From: Spodoptera frugiperda
Lineage: Eukaryota; Arthropoda; Insecta; Lepidoptera; Noctuidae
NCBI RefSeq assembly: GCF_023101765.2
Contig: NC_064217.1
Span: 10,699,788 to 10,763,787, forward strand
Direction: 5' to 3'
Length of the DNA: 64,000 nt
Positions 44,069 through 57,105 of the stretch are shown here, piece by piece. Both the position numbers and the translations under genes were made by a program. Under the pieces are notes generated by a model that was not told where the DNA came from, made no database searches, and saw nothing but the letters and a program-made list of their open reading frames with translations. The first letter of the stretch is position 1, and every line of letters starts with the position of its first letter.

Positions 44069-44239
44069 AATCGTGACGCGGCGATATGTTTTGATGGGAA
44101 ATGATATGGAAATGCTTTTCAAAGTCAATGAAACATAACGTTATATAATCAAACATGTTTATTTGTAAAGGGGTAGTCAGTTGTGTCATGAGTTCTTTGT
44201 AAAATAGGACCAGATTATAGCCATACACCGGTCGCGATT

Positions 44240-44392
44240 CCGGAGCTGCGGACTATCTAGCAGATTACCGGGGCTCCGACTCGAAAAGCAGGAGTGGGAA
44301 CGGGGTGGTTTTTAGCCAGTAAGAGTCTGACACTACCTCTCACCTCACCCTAAGCGAGAGAAGTCATTGGATAATTTTCTCTCCTCAAAAAA
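44240..44392 (+). repeat. R1 retroposon copy
   Basis: ccggagctgcggactatcta through aaaagcaggagtgggaacgg to ttttctctcctcaaaaaa. Confidence 0.75.
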
Positions 44393-44839
44393 GGCGCTGT
44401 GGACAAAAATATATTACTTACACTTTTTGATTCATTATCATTTTCAAAGAATACACCAGGTAGGTAAAACATGAACTATACATATACTTATTTCTGTAAA
44501 ATGTTTATACTTTTCCATCAGATTGCTCACTGGGTATACTAAATTAATGGTATATTTTGTTAAGTGCAGCTTATTTTTCTAGTGTTTATAATTTTAAAAT
44601 CGGGAAATGTAGATGCAATACTTTGTAAAGCTAATACGTTTCTCCTCACCCCTGACCTGATTCCTACTCCTACCTTTTCCGTAGATACCGTAAGACCCGA
44701 CTACATATTGGACAGAGACCGGGCAGCAGCACTTTTTGGTAAACTCCGTTCCTTGTACTGCATTCTACATCAGCCTATCAAACGCTAAACGATATTAAAT
44801 ACTTGACAATAAATGTCTTTTCTTAAATGAATACGTTGA

Positions 44840-44957
44840 CCCACAGGATTTTCTCCTGTTTTGTGGATGCGTTTACAAACATACAAGTTCACATACACAT
44901 GACACTTACTCAAAACAACAATTTATGGATCACACAATAAGTAGCTCTGTGCAGTCA
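44840..44957 (-). repeat. R3 SINE fragment
   Basis: acaggattttctcctgtttt, gtttacaaacatacaagttc and caacaatttatggatcacac are the R3 body in reverse; the head is missing. Confidence 0.65.
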
Positions 44958-45513
44958 AAACCCATTCCAAGAACCAAAATAGAGTTAAATAACAATAATG
45001 AAAGCATGACAAGTCAATGAATTAATTTTATATTTAGACGACAAATAACAGAGTTCTAAGAAGCTCCTCCTATGAAATACTACAAAAGATTAGTCACACT
45101 AGTTGTCTGGCTCGCCATTACCTACACAACTATATAGTCTGGCTCCATACACGCTGCTTCAGTCTCGCGATACGACCTTGGCTCCTATGTTATCGGTTGT
45201 TGTCGTATTTAGTTAAATACATAGTTAATATGGCTCTTGAACTTGATTTAGGGAAGTTATGTTCACTCATACAACATATTTCTTTATTTTATTATAACTT
45301 TCATGAGACGTGAGAGTAGCAGCCCGACAATCCCCGCATCGTTTATCGCGGAATGCTGCTCATGAATATGAGCCTCTAGCATGGCTTGAAACTAGTCAAG
45401 TAACAGTTACGTGAGGAAGCCGATAACACAATAATTAATTTGTCATCATATTTAATTTCTACTATTAGACCGTTTCTACTGTCAGATCTTCTCTGATGTT
45501 GAACCTTTTCGTT

Positions 45514-45655
45514 TGAGGGGGTAAATTATTCAATAACTTCACCCGCTTTGAGAGAGAGTGTTATAGACTAGTACTGACCAAAAACCACCCCGTTCCTACT
45601 CCTGCTTCCCGCCGGGCAAAGCCCCGGTAGCCCACTAGGCCGACCGCAGCTCCGA
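45514..45655 (-). repeat. R1 retroposon copy
   Basis: gagggggtaaattattcaat, gaccaaaaaccaccccgttc, aaagccccggtagcccacta and gaccgcagctcc. Confidence 0.7.
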
Positions 45656-46022
45656 CGAGTCAATTCAAATCACAATTGGGACAGACAGTTCGACGCCCTT
45701 AATTTTAACAAAAGCCGTCATGTTTTTCTGTATATTCTGCAAAATCCCATAATATACTGCCCTTATTTCAGTTACAATTTCCAAACATAAAATTGTATTG
45801 ACAGAACATTTCACACACAACCCACTAAACAGCCTCAACCATGTATCAACACAGCAAAACAACCTATCCCATTTTGTCTCAATAAATTTTCAACTGTACA
45901 TAACCAGCAATAAAGTAGAAAATCGAAAAAAGATTGGACTAACTTGACCTGCTAGTCTCGTGCCACCCTTAACGATAAATCCTCGGCCTTGCGCACGAGT
46001 TGTTAATAAATAAATCCAATTA

Positions 46023-46080
46023 GTGCGGCCCCTGGCCCCGTACGTGCGGCCCCGGGGCCCGAGCACGGGGCCCTAACGCG
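46023..46080. other. 58-bp extreme GC patch in AT-rich DNA
   Basis: Almost entirely G/C, with the self-complementary GGCCCCGGGGCC flanked by repeated GGCCCC/GTACGTGCGGCCCC blocks and CACGGGGCCC. It ends acgcg. There is no ORF context or repeat partner in the window. Confidence 0.7.
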
Positions 46081-47079
46081 TCATAATACTGTAATTATAT
46101 TATCGACGACCTGGCTTCACTAATGTTATTGTGAAAATTAGATTTAGGTGTAAAGGTATTTTTTTCTCTGATATTTTCAGGGTTTAGAATGTACTGTGAA
46201 TACTGAGTATACATTTGAATACTTATTTATTTGGACAACCAATAGTTGTTACATTAGGACTTACATCAAATACGTAAGTTATAATTAATTTAAATGCACA
46301 ACACTTTAAGGTGTTACAACAACAACGATGACAGTTTTATCAGTTAATAAGAAAAAGTCGGGTAATGAATAAAAAAATATAACAAGTAGAATTATAAAAT
46401 TAAATTGATATTAATTGGTTTTGCTACCAAATTCGTAAGTCTTATATTTTGTTGCATTTCCAAAGAAACCTTACTACTAAAAATCCACGTTTGTCAGACG
46501 AATTGAAGATCACTAACCTGTTTTAAAACATCTAAGTTTTCCAGAGAGTACTACTACTCAAAATGTCCACATTCCTTCATGTACACACTAGTCACCTCAG
46601 TTATGTCATAAATCGTATAAATATTGCGAACACTAAACTAGAATCCCCCTAAGCAAAGCCCAGGTCATAGTTTCATAGTAGTCGGAGCTAAACCAGGTCA
46701 CAGTGTAAATAAATCAGCTGCCGCGCTTGATAGTTTACGACCTGCTACTGTATGCAAAGCGCTGCAGGGGCTGGAAAATATCGAGGCTTGAAGCCAGTAT
46801 TTTAAATGGAAACTGAAATTTTATGGATGGTTTATAAAGTTAAGTTAGATTGAACATCACTCTGTAGGTGTTTTAAATTATGAAACACGTGTAGAGAGGC
46901 TACCTGTGTAGCTACTCTGTTTTTAAACAACTTCATGAAAAGAGAAAGTTCTCAGTTTGACCTGTATGTGTGTTTGTGCGCGATTATCACACATTTGGCC
47001 GAACTGATTTTGATGCGGTTTTTAGCATAATATTTTTTAGACTTAGGAAAAGGTTTAACGGATATTACATGACTTAAAA

Positions 47080-47182
47080 AACGGAGGCACTTGTAATGCC
47101 TCTGGTGTCCGTGGGCGGCGGCGATTGTTTACCATCAGGTGACCCGTGAGCTCGTTGACCGGCTTTTACCATAAAAAAAAAA
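47080..47182 (+). repeat. R2 fragment with poly(A)
   Basis: ggaggcacttgtaatgcctc, gtgggcggcggcgattgttt, catcaggtgacccgtgagct and accataaaaaaaaaa. Confidence 0.65.
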
Positions 47183-47599
47183 TCGCAATTGTTTATTAAG
47201 CGTGTGGAATAAACGTCTATTCTTCCTTACTTCTTTCATTGTTTCCACAAAACCTTACAATTTGATCTCACACTGAAAATAAACGCCATTGATTAATTTT
47301 CTCCAAGAACTTTCAGTACTGAGGGACCTTTTGTAACAGTATACTCTAATTAGTAAGTTTCAGGCCTTTGAACCGGTCAGTCTTTGTCACACCCACGGCA
47401 AAGATTAAGTAGTAATTATTAATAGATGTGATTTACTGTGCCGTTGTTTGTTTGACCTGCTTCGTTTAGTAATTAATTATAGTAGGGAGGTAGGTGTCTT
47501 GGGTTTCTGATTCAAGAGAGAGTAGGTAGGTATTATTGTTTTGTTCTATTCAATTTTTTTTTTCAGTTATCGGAATAAATTATGTATGAAATTAATCGT

Positions 47600-47860
47600 A
47601 TTGTCACACCTTTTATCCCCAGATGGGGTAGGCAGAGGTGCCCATTACGGCACGTAATGCAACTGTACAATGTACACCCACTTTTCAATATTTGTGTTAT
47701 AAGTCCCATGTAATAAGGCGTGAGCGTATTCCCATATACTGGGCACAATTCCAGATGTCGTGCGTTTACTGAGAAATTTTCGAAAACGTCGAAAAAAACT
47801 CAGCAATTCTTTGCCCGATTTGGGAATCGAGCCCGAAGCAATTTCAATACGGAGTCGAAG
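47600..47860 (-). mobile_element. R4 tRNA-derived SINE, long copy
   Basis: ccttttatccccagatgggg through gtacacccacttttcaatat, gggcacaattccagatgtcg, gagaaattttcgaaaacgtc and gcccgatttgggaatcgagc (mutated B box on the minus strand). Confidence 0.75.
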
Positions 47861-49499
47861 TAAGAAAAAAACCTAGACAAAACCAAAGAAAATACTATCA
47901 CAGTGGGTTTCTACCCACCCTTAAAAAAGGAGTGGTGTGGTTACGAATATAGTAGTATATTACATTATACTAAACATAATGTGACACGCTGAGTGGTCCC
48001 GATCTCAAGCCGCCATATCTCCTTACCCCAAGAAAGAGGAGAAACGAAAGAAAATCGAGTTAACAGCAAGGATCCGAAGCATCAAGACAAAATCCCATCT
48101 AAAATTAAATATCTCATTTCAGGAGCGACATCGCATTTCGCCTTTTACGTAGATTTTCTATAGGCCGTGTCGAAAATTCATTAAAAATAAATTAATTTTC
48201 ATTTGAGAAAACGTACTCGGAACGCAAAATTAGGTCACAAGCGTTATAAATCACTCGGCTTAACTTAATGGCGCCACGGTTGGGTGATTCGGAAGGATAA
48301 ATAGAAACGTGTAGTACTTTAGCTTTTTGCCAGTTAAGATAGTCTTGGGCTCGTGCTATGGTTTTTTTTATAGTTGATTACTAACGAATTATCGTCCAAG
48401 AAAGTCCCGCATTGAGTAAGCGTAGTGATTATTGGTCAAAACTTCCCCGTGTGTGAAGAGGCCTTTGATCAGCAGTGGCCACTTAGGCTGTTGAATGTGT
48501 GTAGTAGATATGAAGGCTCAAAAACTACTACCCACTATAGTAGCTTAAGTCTCTGAGAAGCTGGCGTCTAAAACTCCGGGCCACCACGGTTTAACTGGTT
48601 TATTATTAAACTTTAACTAATTATTGTTATCTCTATAATAGATTCCTTAAAAGGATTACAAAATCGTTAATCATTAAAATTTAAAACCGACCTCAACTTC
48701 AAGCTACTATAGCGACAAATTCGCTCACACAATGCAACAACAAAGGGATCTTATTAAAATCAAATAATAATATTCAACCAACCGTTCTACATGTACGTCA
48801 AGTCGACCTGTGCTCTCCCCTACGCGCTGACGTCACAACAAAAAGGTTGGAACCCCCTTTGAGTATAATCGTAAACACGTGCATAACGTAGGCTGGACGT
48901 ACGTAGGCAGGATACTCTTACATAAACCATCTAGCCTATTAAACCAGTATAAACTGATCTTTGTATGTGCGGTAATATTACACAAAGCGAGACCATGGTA
49001 AACTGGATTTTAGTAGCTTTATGTGCCAACTGTTCTGTTTATCTTTGTATATTATACTAGGTACTCTAGAATGACTAGAATTCATGTAGGCGTTGTGTAA
49101 TAGTGGTTTCTAACAAATGTTACATATACCCAGTTTATCATATCTTTGCACTATAATAAGGCACTATAAAGATAAAAGTTTTTAACACCACATAACCTTT
49201 AAAGTAAAGCTTTTAAAGAAGACGTGCATATATTTTATGTAACACCCACTTGTCACAGCTATTTTATTAGATAAATTCATTATAGTATGAAGTTTAAGTT
49301 AGTCCCACGTGGGCGCCAATAGCCTTCTTACTAAAGGTTTAAAATGCTCACTTAGGAAAAATTGGTGTTGCATACATTATTTCAACTTCTAAATTAATCT
49401 TCATTTTCAACTTCTAATTTTCTATTTAAATTCCAGCACTAACCTACAATTTCATAGTTTTAGTCTATATAGGTACTATACATATAGATTTTATATATT

Positions 49500-49650
49500 A
49501 TAACAATCAATTGCTCGCTAAAACTAGGAAACGGCTGGACCGATTTAGCTAATTTGTTGGCCTTGAATTCTTTATAAAAAGTCTGTTTTGTCTTTTAACG
49601 TTTGTTGGATGTTGGAGGCGGCACAAAGTTTGCCGGGTCAGCTAGTGAGA
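49500..49650 (-). repeat. R6-like fragment
   Basis: gaaacggctggaccgattta and gttggaggcggcacaaagtt-tgccgggtcagctagtga correspond to a reversed copy of a common moth repeat. Confidence 0.45.
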
Positions 49651-51030
49651 AATAAAATAGTATCTTCCGAATCAATTATTGAAACACTCAGTTAGTAACT
49701 ATGGATTTGCGATTACAAGTACCTACACCAAAGGAAAACTGAAACAGATTAACTATTTGATGATAAATTCGTCAAAATATGTCCTCATACCAACATTTAC
49801 TACACGTATTACATAACACTCTCCCACACGAAGTGCTAAAACCCAAAGATCGTCCAACTTAGTCCAAGTTTCAAGGGAAAAAACATTCCTAAGTTGCCCC
49901 AACTGAGCAGGCCAGGCCAGACACACTTTTAATAGAAAAGTTTAGATCAAACTAAGCTATTAGCTCGTTACCACAGCCTCGCGGCCTGTGTCCGCAATCC
50001 ATTAGTGTCTGACACCAGTGTCCAGCAACTTGACACTTATCTCACGACACTACACAATTCAGTTTATAACTCGACTGATTACTTGTGATCCTAACTATTA
50101 TAATTGGAGCCCTATTTTTGGTAATGTTTTGATGAATTTAGTAAATGAGTTATTTTGGATGTTTTTCCCCGGAAGGGTTTTACTAAACTTTGTGTATTAT
50201 GGTCCCTAACTGACTTTTGGGGGTTAAGAAAGTTTTGATTCGATTTTAGTGATGATAGAAGGATATTTTGTGTGTTGATGATGATACGATTAGTTATCAT
50301 AATGACACTATTTTATAAATCCTATTTCCCCTAATGTAATTAATTTCATGAATTTAATTAAATGAATTTCATTTCATTACCGTTATAATAAATCCTTATC
50401 TCTCAAATCTATAATTTGGAATGAGCTACAGCTTCATTGACGAACTGACTGACGGAAAATCCTATATGCCAGTATGTGGATTAATTAAAATAGCATTATT
50501 TAATTTTGTACTATAACTACTTGTCTACAAAATCCATTTTCCTGTAACCAGTCATTGAATTAATTTAAACAGACGACTATACCGTGAAAATCGTCGTTTG
50601 TATCGTGCAAACGTTAACAAATGATGTCAATTGTAATTGATTGACAATAACAAATGACCGAATACTAATTTGGTTGAGAACAATCGAACGAAACCCGAAT
50701 GCATTAATTACCTTCAACTTACGATTCGGAATTTTAAATGAGAACGTTTATTTTGTTAAATGGTCATTAATTGTCCGATTCACGGATTGGAAACTAACTA
50801 TTGGATTATTGTGGTGAGATTTTATCATAATAATATTGTCAATGGGCGAGTTGAAATGTTTTAACCACGACTTCTGGTCATCTCTCTTTAATCTCAGATG
50901 ACCACATACATTTTTGTTATTTACATGTGTTTTTTTTTGCTTTGTAATTAGTTACGTAGATTAGTACTTGGTAGGATGAGGTCTTATTGGGAAACATTTA
51001 AAAGTATTTTCAAATCGATACCAGAGGGGT

Positions 51031-51162
51031 TAGTACGAGTTTTTTTAGGTTTAAAGTGATTGAAACGAAAGTGCGTTCGACGCTCTGATTGATTTGTTAA
51101 TTCTTGCCGGCCAATCAGAGTTTCGATTTCGTTCAACGTAAAGCAAACTCTTTCTAAGGTTG
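51031..51162. repeat. R8 foldback MITE, diverged copy
   Basis: gtacgagtttttttaggttt at left and caacgtaaagcaaactcttt at right, with tctgattgatttgttaattc and gccggccaatcagag in the centre. Confidence 0.65.
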
Positions 51163-51981
51163 CAGAATTTTTACCCAAAACCCGAGAACCAAAAAAATGT
51201 TTAAAATGAACCTTAACATACCTTTACTTAATGAAGTAAGTACATATTGTTTGCATATGTAAAATCGAAAGGATACGCATGTACCTATATGTGCGCTTTG
51301 ATCTCTACTGACCCCGCCGTAGAGATAACCTCAACGATAGTACGTACTACGACTACGAATGACAGAAGTTTCTTACTGTGTCTTATCTAGGTGTAAAGAG
51401 TAAATTACTAAATACTTACTATAGATAAAGTAATAGGTATTTTTGAAAGAAAGGACTTTTTTTATTTTAATTGCTAATAAGATGGCGTTTGGCCACCATC
51501 TCTGCTATGTTGTGCAACGTGTTGACGATGGCGATTTATATGTATAACAACATAGGTCCCAGCAAGGAGTTACATTCCTTAGCAATTAGCACGAGGAAAC
51601 TCGAAGCGAAACGCTTCATGCGAATGGATGGAATATCTACCAAATATTCTACTCCATACTATATGGCATATTTCATAAATGTTTTTCATGGGTCCTGTGT
51701 TAACGACCAAAAAAATTAATTCTGATTGGCAGAAGAGGTTGGGGTGTAAGGGGTGAACTACCACCATTTTGCCCAAATGCCAACCTCACCTGCCCGTGGT
51801 GCATCCTGCCGATTAGCGAACGAGGCTCTGGCGACCGACTGATGGCGGGATAACCATCACTATTAAGGCGTAAACTAAATTACAGGCCAGTGACGGGCAG
51901 CAGCATCACTGGTGCGAGAAGTTTACGCCCTGCGATCGCCAACCCGCCTGCCCAGCGTGGCGATTACGGGCAACTCCTCCA

Positions 51982-53274
51982 ATGTTTAAAAGAACAAGGC
52001 CGCGGCCCCTAGTTCCCGGCGGCCCCGCTAGGCCTGGCCACGGTGGCGGTCATGGTAGCGGCGGGGCAGGGGGTGCGAAGAATCCCCGGGTTATGGGAGG
52101 CCACCAAAACAAATTGACCCTGGCGACGTACAACGGACGCACACTACGGCTTGACTCGCATCTGGCGCAACTGGAGGTGGAGCTTGGGAAGATTAGGTGG
52201 CACGTTCTGGGGTTAAGCGAAGTCCGAAGAGAGGGGGAGGACACCGTAACCCTAGAGTCCGGCCACCTAATGTACTTCCGAGAGGGAGACCAACAATCCC
52301 AAGGTGGCGTTGGGTTTCTGGTCAATAAGTCTCTCTCTGATAACGTTGTGGAAATATCTAGTGTGTCGAGCAGGGTAGCGTACCTCATTATCAAGCTCAC
52401 CGAGAGGTACAGCCTTAAGGTGGTGCAAGTGTACGCACCGACCTCGGCACATTCAGATGATGAGGTGGAGGAAATGTTCGATGACATATCGAGGGCCCTC
52501 CACTTCACTACTAAGACCCACTACAATGTTATCATGGGAGACTTTAACGCTAAAGTGGGAGTACAGAATTGCAGTGAATCGGTAGTAGGATCCCATGGTT
52601 TTGGAGTCAGAAACCATAGGGGGCGGATGCTGGTCAACTTCCTCGAACGAGAGGGGCTGTTCTTGATGAACTCGTTTTTCAAAAAGAAGCCCCAAAGGAA
52701 GTGGACCTGGCGGAGCCCCGACACTATGACAAAAAATGAGATCGACTTCATCATAGCGGACAGGCGATACATATTCAGAGATGTCTCCGTGATCAACAGG
52801 TTTAACACCGGCAGTGATCACAGACTTGTCCGAGGCACTCTGAATATCGACTTTAAAGCCGAACGTGTCCGTTTGATGAAGTCCAGGCTCCGACCTACTA
52901 TGCTCCAAACCATCACTGGATCTGAAACGTTCCAGCTTAATCTGGAAAACCGATTTGCTGCCTTGGAAACCACAACGGACGTTAACCAGAACCTAGAAAA
53001 TGTAGTTCGAGTCCTCAGGGACGAAGGTACGAGATTCTGTAACATGCGACGTAAGGGCAGGAAGTCTAAACTTTCCGAGGAGACCCTGGGGCTGATGAGG
53101 AAACGACGTGAAAACCCACCCGTCACTTCGTCAGGAAAACGAGCACTGAACCGGGAGATCAACAAACGCGTGCGGCACGACCTCCGGTGCTCTAATACCG
53201 CTTCTATTGAAAAAGCCATCGAGCAGAATCGGGGTCTAAGGTGTTCGTACAATCTCTCGGCAGAAGCCACCTGA
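51982..53274 (+). pseudogene. RTE endonuclease domain (5' part of broken polyprotein)
   Basis: 430 codons from ATG 51982. The first ~35 residues are Gly/Pro/Arg-rich. The AP-endonuclease fold follows, with motifs TYNGRTL, LGLSEVRR (catalytic Glu), VYAPTSAH, MGDFNAKVG near residue 186, WRSPD, NEIDFI and GSDHRLV near residue 278. These catalytic signatures look intact. The frame leaves the ancestral path near 53230-53274, where a single-base loss is likely, so the domain is cut off from the reverse transcriptase. It nicks genomic DNA for target-primed reverse transcription. Confidence 0.85.
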
Positions 53275-53627
53275 CGAAACTGACCACAGCAACTGGAGAA
53301 GTTGTTGCCTCTAAGCCGGCGGTTCTTTCGGAAATAGAGGACTTCTATAGCCGGTTATACGCTTCGCATGCATCTCGCCCTGATCCCGAAAATGAGAACT
53401 CTAGAGCTACATTAACGCGCCATTTCACTGAAGACCTGCCAGAAGTCAGCATTGGCGAAGTCGAGATTGCTCTTGGGCAGCTTAAAAATGGAAAAGCCCC
53501 TGGAGAGGACGGCGTTACCACAGAGTTGCTAAAGGCTGGAGGCAAACCCGTACTGAGGGAGCTCCAAAAGCTTTTTAACGCTGTCCTATTTGAAGGAGAA
53601 CTCCAGAGGCGTGGAGCAGAAGTGTAG
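53241..53627 (+). pseudogene. RTE linker segment in a shifted frame
   Basis: This frame continues the polyprotein after the first break: AVLSEIEDFYSRLYASH and GQLKNGKAPGEDGVTTELLK (the start of the RT domain). It ends at a stop near 53627 after a second frame break around 53590-53625. Confidence 0.8.
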
Positions 53628-53632
53628 TCGTC

Positions 53633-54940
53633 TTGTTCTTCAAGAAAGGGGACAAAAGCCTTCTGAAGAACTATCGACCCATTTCGCTTCTAAGCCACGT
53701 CTATAAGCTGTTCTCAAGAGTGATCACGAACCGTCTTGCGCGAAGACTCGACGAATTCCAACCACCGGAACAGGCTGGATTTCGGAGCGGATACGGCACC
53801 ATAGACCACATCCACACAGTGCGGCAGATTATACAGAAAACCGAAGAGTATAATCAGCCCCTGTGCCTAGCATTTGTGGACTATGAGAAGGCCTTTGACT
53901 CGATAGAAATCTGGTCTGTCCTGGAGTCCTTGCAGCGATGCCAGGTTGATTGGCGATACATCCAAGTGATGAGATGTCTTTACGAAGCCGCCACTATGTC
54001 CGTCCAAGTACAGAATCAGCAAACACGTCTCATACCATTGCATCGAGGAGTGAGACAAGGGGACGTCATATCCCCGAAACTGTTCACTAATGCAATGGAG
54101 GATATGTTCAAGACGCTGCACTGGAAAGGACGTGGCATCAATATCAATGGCGAACACATCTCTCACTTGCGATTCGCAGATGATATCGTCATAATGGCAG
54201 AAACGCTGCAGGACCTACAAGGGATGCTGAACGACCTAGCTGACTCCTCTGCACGCATCGGCCTACGGATGAACTTGGACAAAACCAAGGTCATGTTCAA
54301 TGAACATGTTCTACCGGAACCGATTGCGATTCACGGAGCCGTCCTCGAAGTTGTTCAGAAATATGTCTACCTCGGGCAAACGTTGCAGTTAGGTAGAAAC
54401 AACTTTGAGGATGAGGTGAATAAGAGAATTCAGTTGGGTTGGGCAGCTTTCGGAAAACTCCGTCGAGTCTTCTCATCGTCAATCCCACAGTGCCTAAAGA
54501 CGAAAGTCTTTAACCAGTGCGTCCTACCCGTAATGACATACGGTGCCGAAACGTGGACACTTACGGCTAGACTGGTCCACAAACTCAAAGTCGCTCAGCG
54601 GGCTATGGAAAGGGCTATGCTCGGTGTCTCTCTCCGAAATCGCATTCGAAACGAAGTGATTCGGCAGAGAACCAAGGTGATCGACATAGCCCACCGGATC
54701 AGCAAGCTGAAGTGGCAGTGGGCCGGCCATATTAGCCGCAGGACCGACAACCGTTGGGGTAAGCGAGTCCTGGAGTGGAGACCGCGTCTCGGTAAACGTA
54801 GTGTAGGACGCCCCCAGGCGAGGTGGAGTGACGATCTGCGCAGGATGGCTGGCAGGAGCTGGATGCGAGTCGCTAGTGATAGAGCAAAGTGGCGAACAAT
54901 TGGGGAGGCCTATGTCCAGCAGTGGACTGCTATAGGCTGA
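53633..54940 (+). pseudogene. RTE reverse transcriptase domain (3' part of broken polyprotein)
   Basis: A third frame carries NYRPISLLSHVYKLFSRV, motif A (AFVDYEKAFDS), motif B (GVRQGDVISPKLFTNAMEDM) and motif C with the catalytic FADD (RFADDIVIMAE). The thumb and a C-terminal region follow (LPVMTYGAETWTLT, then an Arg/Trp-rich end). All polymerase aspartates are present, so decay is recent and limited to the frame breaks. The stop is at 54938-54940, just before the TGATGA tail. Confidence 0.87.
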
Positions 54941-56221
54941 TGATGATGATGATGATGAAGAGGTTCAATTTAAAACACACTCATTCCCAACTAGCGAGCC
55001 AACAAGCGAGTCGAGAAAAATAAAATCTAATCTAAAGCAATTAACTTAAACAAAGACGCAAAAAACGAATCCTCATGAGAGGAAAACTCTTTAGCGAAAA
55101 CCCGAACTTTTCTCTCGACAAAATCAACCCGTTTTCATAGTAAAAATATTCGCAGAAATTTCATTTAAACCCTCCCCGAAGTTGGGGAAAGTACTTAAAC
55201 GCTCTCAATTTTTAATCTCGGCAAAGTTTTTTGAACAAATCATTTGAAAACTCCGTCACGTTACTGAAAGACTTCAGCGAAACGTGGGTAGTATTATAAT
55301 ACTCGATTCCATTTCCGAACGGCGGGCGTAAACAAGTCGTTACGGTTGGGAAGCCATAGAGTTTGAACCGAGTTCTCGAACGATACTCTATGGCTTTTTG
55401 AAAACAGTTGCTTTGACAAACGTGAATTTATGAGTCAAATGGGGGAGATTGGAGTGTATTGTTGAATTAAATATTTCAGGGAAATTCACCCACCCTCTTT
55501 CAAATTTACACTGTTTCAAGGTACGTAGACATTTCTCATTCATACTCACTCTTGTCGTAAAATACCTGTGTAGGTATATGTTGTTTTATTTTTCGTCACC
55601 GTCGCGTCGTTTATTTCGTTTTAGTTTTTATGTAGTATTGAAAACTGATGTAAACGAAACTATTTAAATTATATTAGTTTTTAGAGAACAGAGAGTCAAA
55701 TTCCCTAAGATTCGGAAAACAAGAATACTTCGACTAGGCGAGGTGTTCGTGTCTGGCGAACTTGGTGCCCAACTGTTATTCATTAGGACTTTCTTTTCAT
55801 GTTTAATTGCACGTAAACTTCATATGTGCGATGTAGAATTTTATTACACCATTCATTAATTTGTTCATCGATCGTCTATGTGTGACTTTTGTCAGCTGCC
55901 TTTTGTCATGTATCTCCACAAATTGAGACATCCAAAGCTCAGCCAAACAACCGTCCAAATCATTCACCCCATAATTTTTTCCTTTTAAACATCATATAAT
56001 CAACTAGATCTTCGGAAGCCCACTTTATATATAAAGTTTCTGACCCCAATAGATCCAGGATAAGACACTGAATGACAGTGTTTCTTAATCTCAGTAATCG
56101 AGGCGGACAAGAAATACTGACGACAGACGACAATCATGAGTAGCCATTGACACGCGATGACGGTGGCCTAAATAGTGCGGCGACACGATTGGGAGACACC
56201 ATCGGGTTCTATTACTAATAT

Positions 56222-56430
56222 TGTACACTTTTTTTTAAAACAGATAACCGCCTCCATTTTTTTAAGTCAGGTAATATTTATTCCTAAAGTCTTTTCCTAA
56301 TTCTGAAAAATACTATGCTGAAAACCGCATAAAAATCGGTTCATCCTAACGCGAGATAATTGCGCACAAACCTACAACCTACATATCTACAGGTTAAATT
56401 GAGATCCTCCTTTTTTGAAGTCGGTTAAAA
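56222..56430 (+). repeat. R12 repeat
   Basis: tttttttaaaacagataacc, ttttaagtcaggtaatattt, tgctgaaaaccgcataaaaa and ccttttttgaagtcggttaa. Confidence 0.55.
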
Positions 56431-56841
56431 AGAATTTCACCAACATAACTTTTTTAAAACAAATCTTATCATAGTCCCGGTCACTTTGAAGAATCTCAAT
56501 GATGTTGTATCGAACATTGATGCAAAGTCTCACATTTCTCATTAAACTTTCGCGTTCCGTTATATCAATGCTGCCCGATGCCATGCTGTAAAGTTATGTA
56601 TTTGAGGAAGGAAAAGTCGTAGAATACTGATAACGTCACTCAATTTTATCCCTGGATCTTTAAATCTTGGGATATTGGTATAAACTTAACGCAATTCTGC
56701 AGATACATTTTAGTTTGATTTGATGTGAGGCCTATTTGGATCGTTGATTGCAATGTCGTCATCATCATTTCGTTTCTATCCACTGTCGTGGATACACTTT
56801 CAACCTTATTATCTATCTTTACAGTTTGTATAAATAACGGT

Positions 56842-57105
56842 GCTTTTCCACCTGAAATGTGCTATGAAGTTATGCTACGAAGATGTAATAGCTAAGCTGT
56901 TCAACTATGTGACCGTTTCCATTGATACTAAGCTATGTAACTGTGCGAGGAAGATACGCAGCTCGAGTATGCGATATATTGACAATAGGAAAGTCATCCA
57001 CAGCACACATCTTTCCATATAAAAAAAAATTGCTTTGCTGAGTCCGTTTTCACCAATTCTAAGCTTTGTGTACCAATGTTTAGTGCACATCTCTGGTGGA
57101 AAAGC
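56842..57105. mobile_element. R7 MITE, complete
   Basis: GCTTTTCCACC (56842-56852) and GGTGGAAAAGC (57095-57105) are perfect 11-bp terminal inverted repeats, with the subterminal pair atgtgcta/tagtgcacat just inside. The interior matches 23905-24015 and 63627-63860. No clear target duplication and no ORF. Confidence 0.8.

Larger units (their letters stand above)
21040..51731. other. 30.7 kb without a host coding exon, repeat-rich
   Basis: No open frame here has domain content, codon bias or splice context of a host exon. The stretch contains many R1, R2 and other repeats (listed singly), a minisatellite, MITEs and a few GC-rich patches. I infer that it is mostly the first intron of the PLC-beta gene starting near 21 kb, because no competing gene is visible, but this needs transcript evidence. 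Sub-stretches between listed repeats hold nothing I recognise. Confidence 0.5.
51741..54956 (+). mobile_element. RTE-clade non-LTR retrotransposon, near full length, with 9-bp TSD
   Basis: GAAGAGGTT at 51732-51740 recurs at 54957-54965. The element between has a ~240-bp GC-rich 5' leader, an AP-type endonuclease region (51982-53274), a linker, a reverse transcriptase region (to 54940) and a short (TGATGA)n tail instead of poly(A), all hallmarks of the RTE clade. Two reading-frame breaks make this copy non-autonomous. Length (3.2 kb) matches complete RTE elements. Confidence 0.88.

Noticed and set aside
52050..54730. Antisense open frames of up to 152 codons
   Set aside because: They are shadows of the RTE endonuclease and reverse transcriptase genes in GC-rich DNA.
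54938..54956. TGATGA run as a stand-alone microsatellite
   Set aside because: It sits exactly between the RT stop codon and the target-site duplication, so it is the RTE tail.
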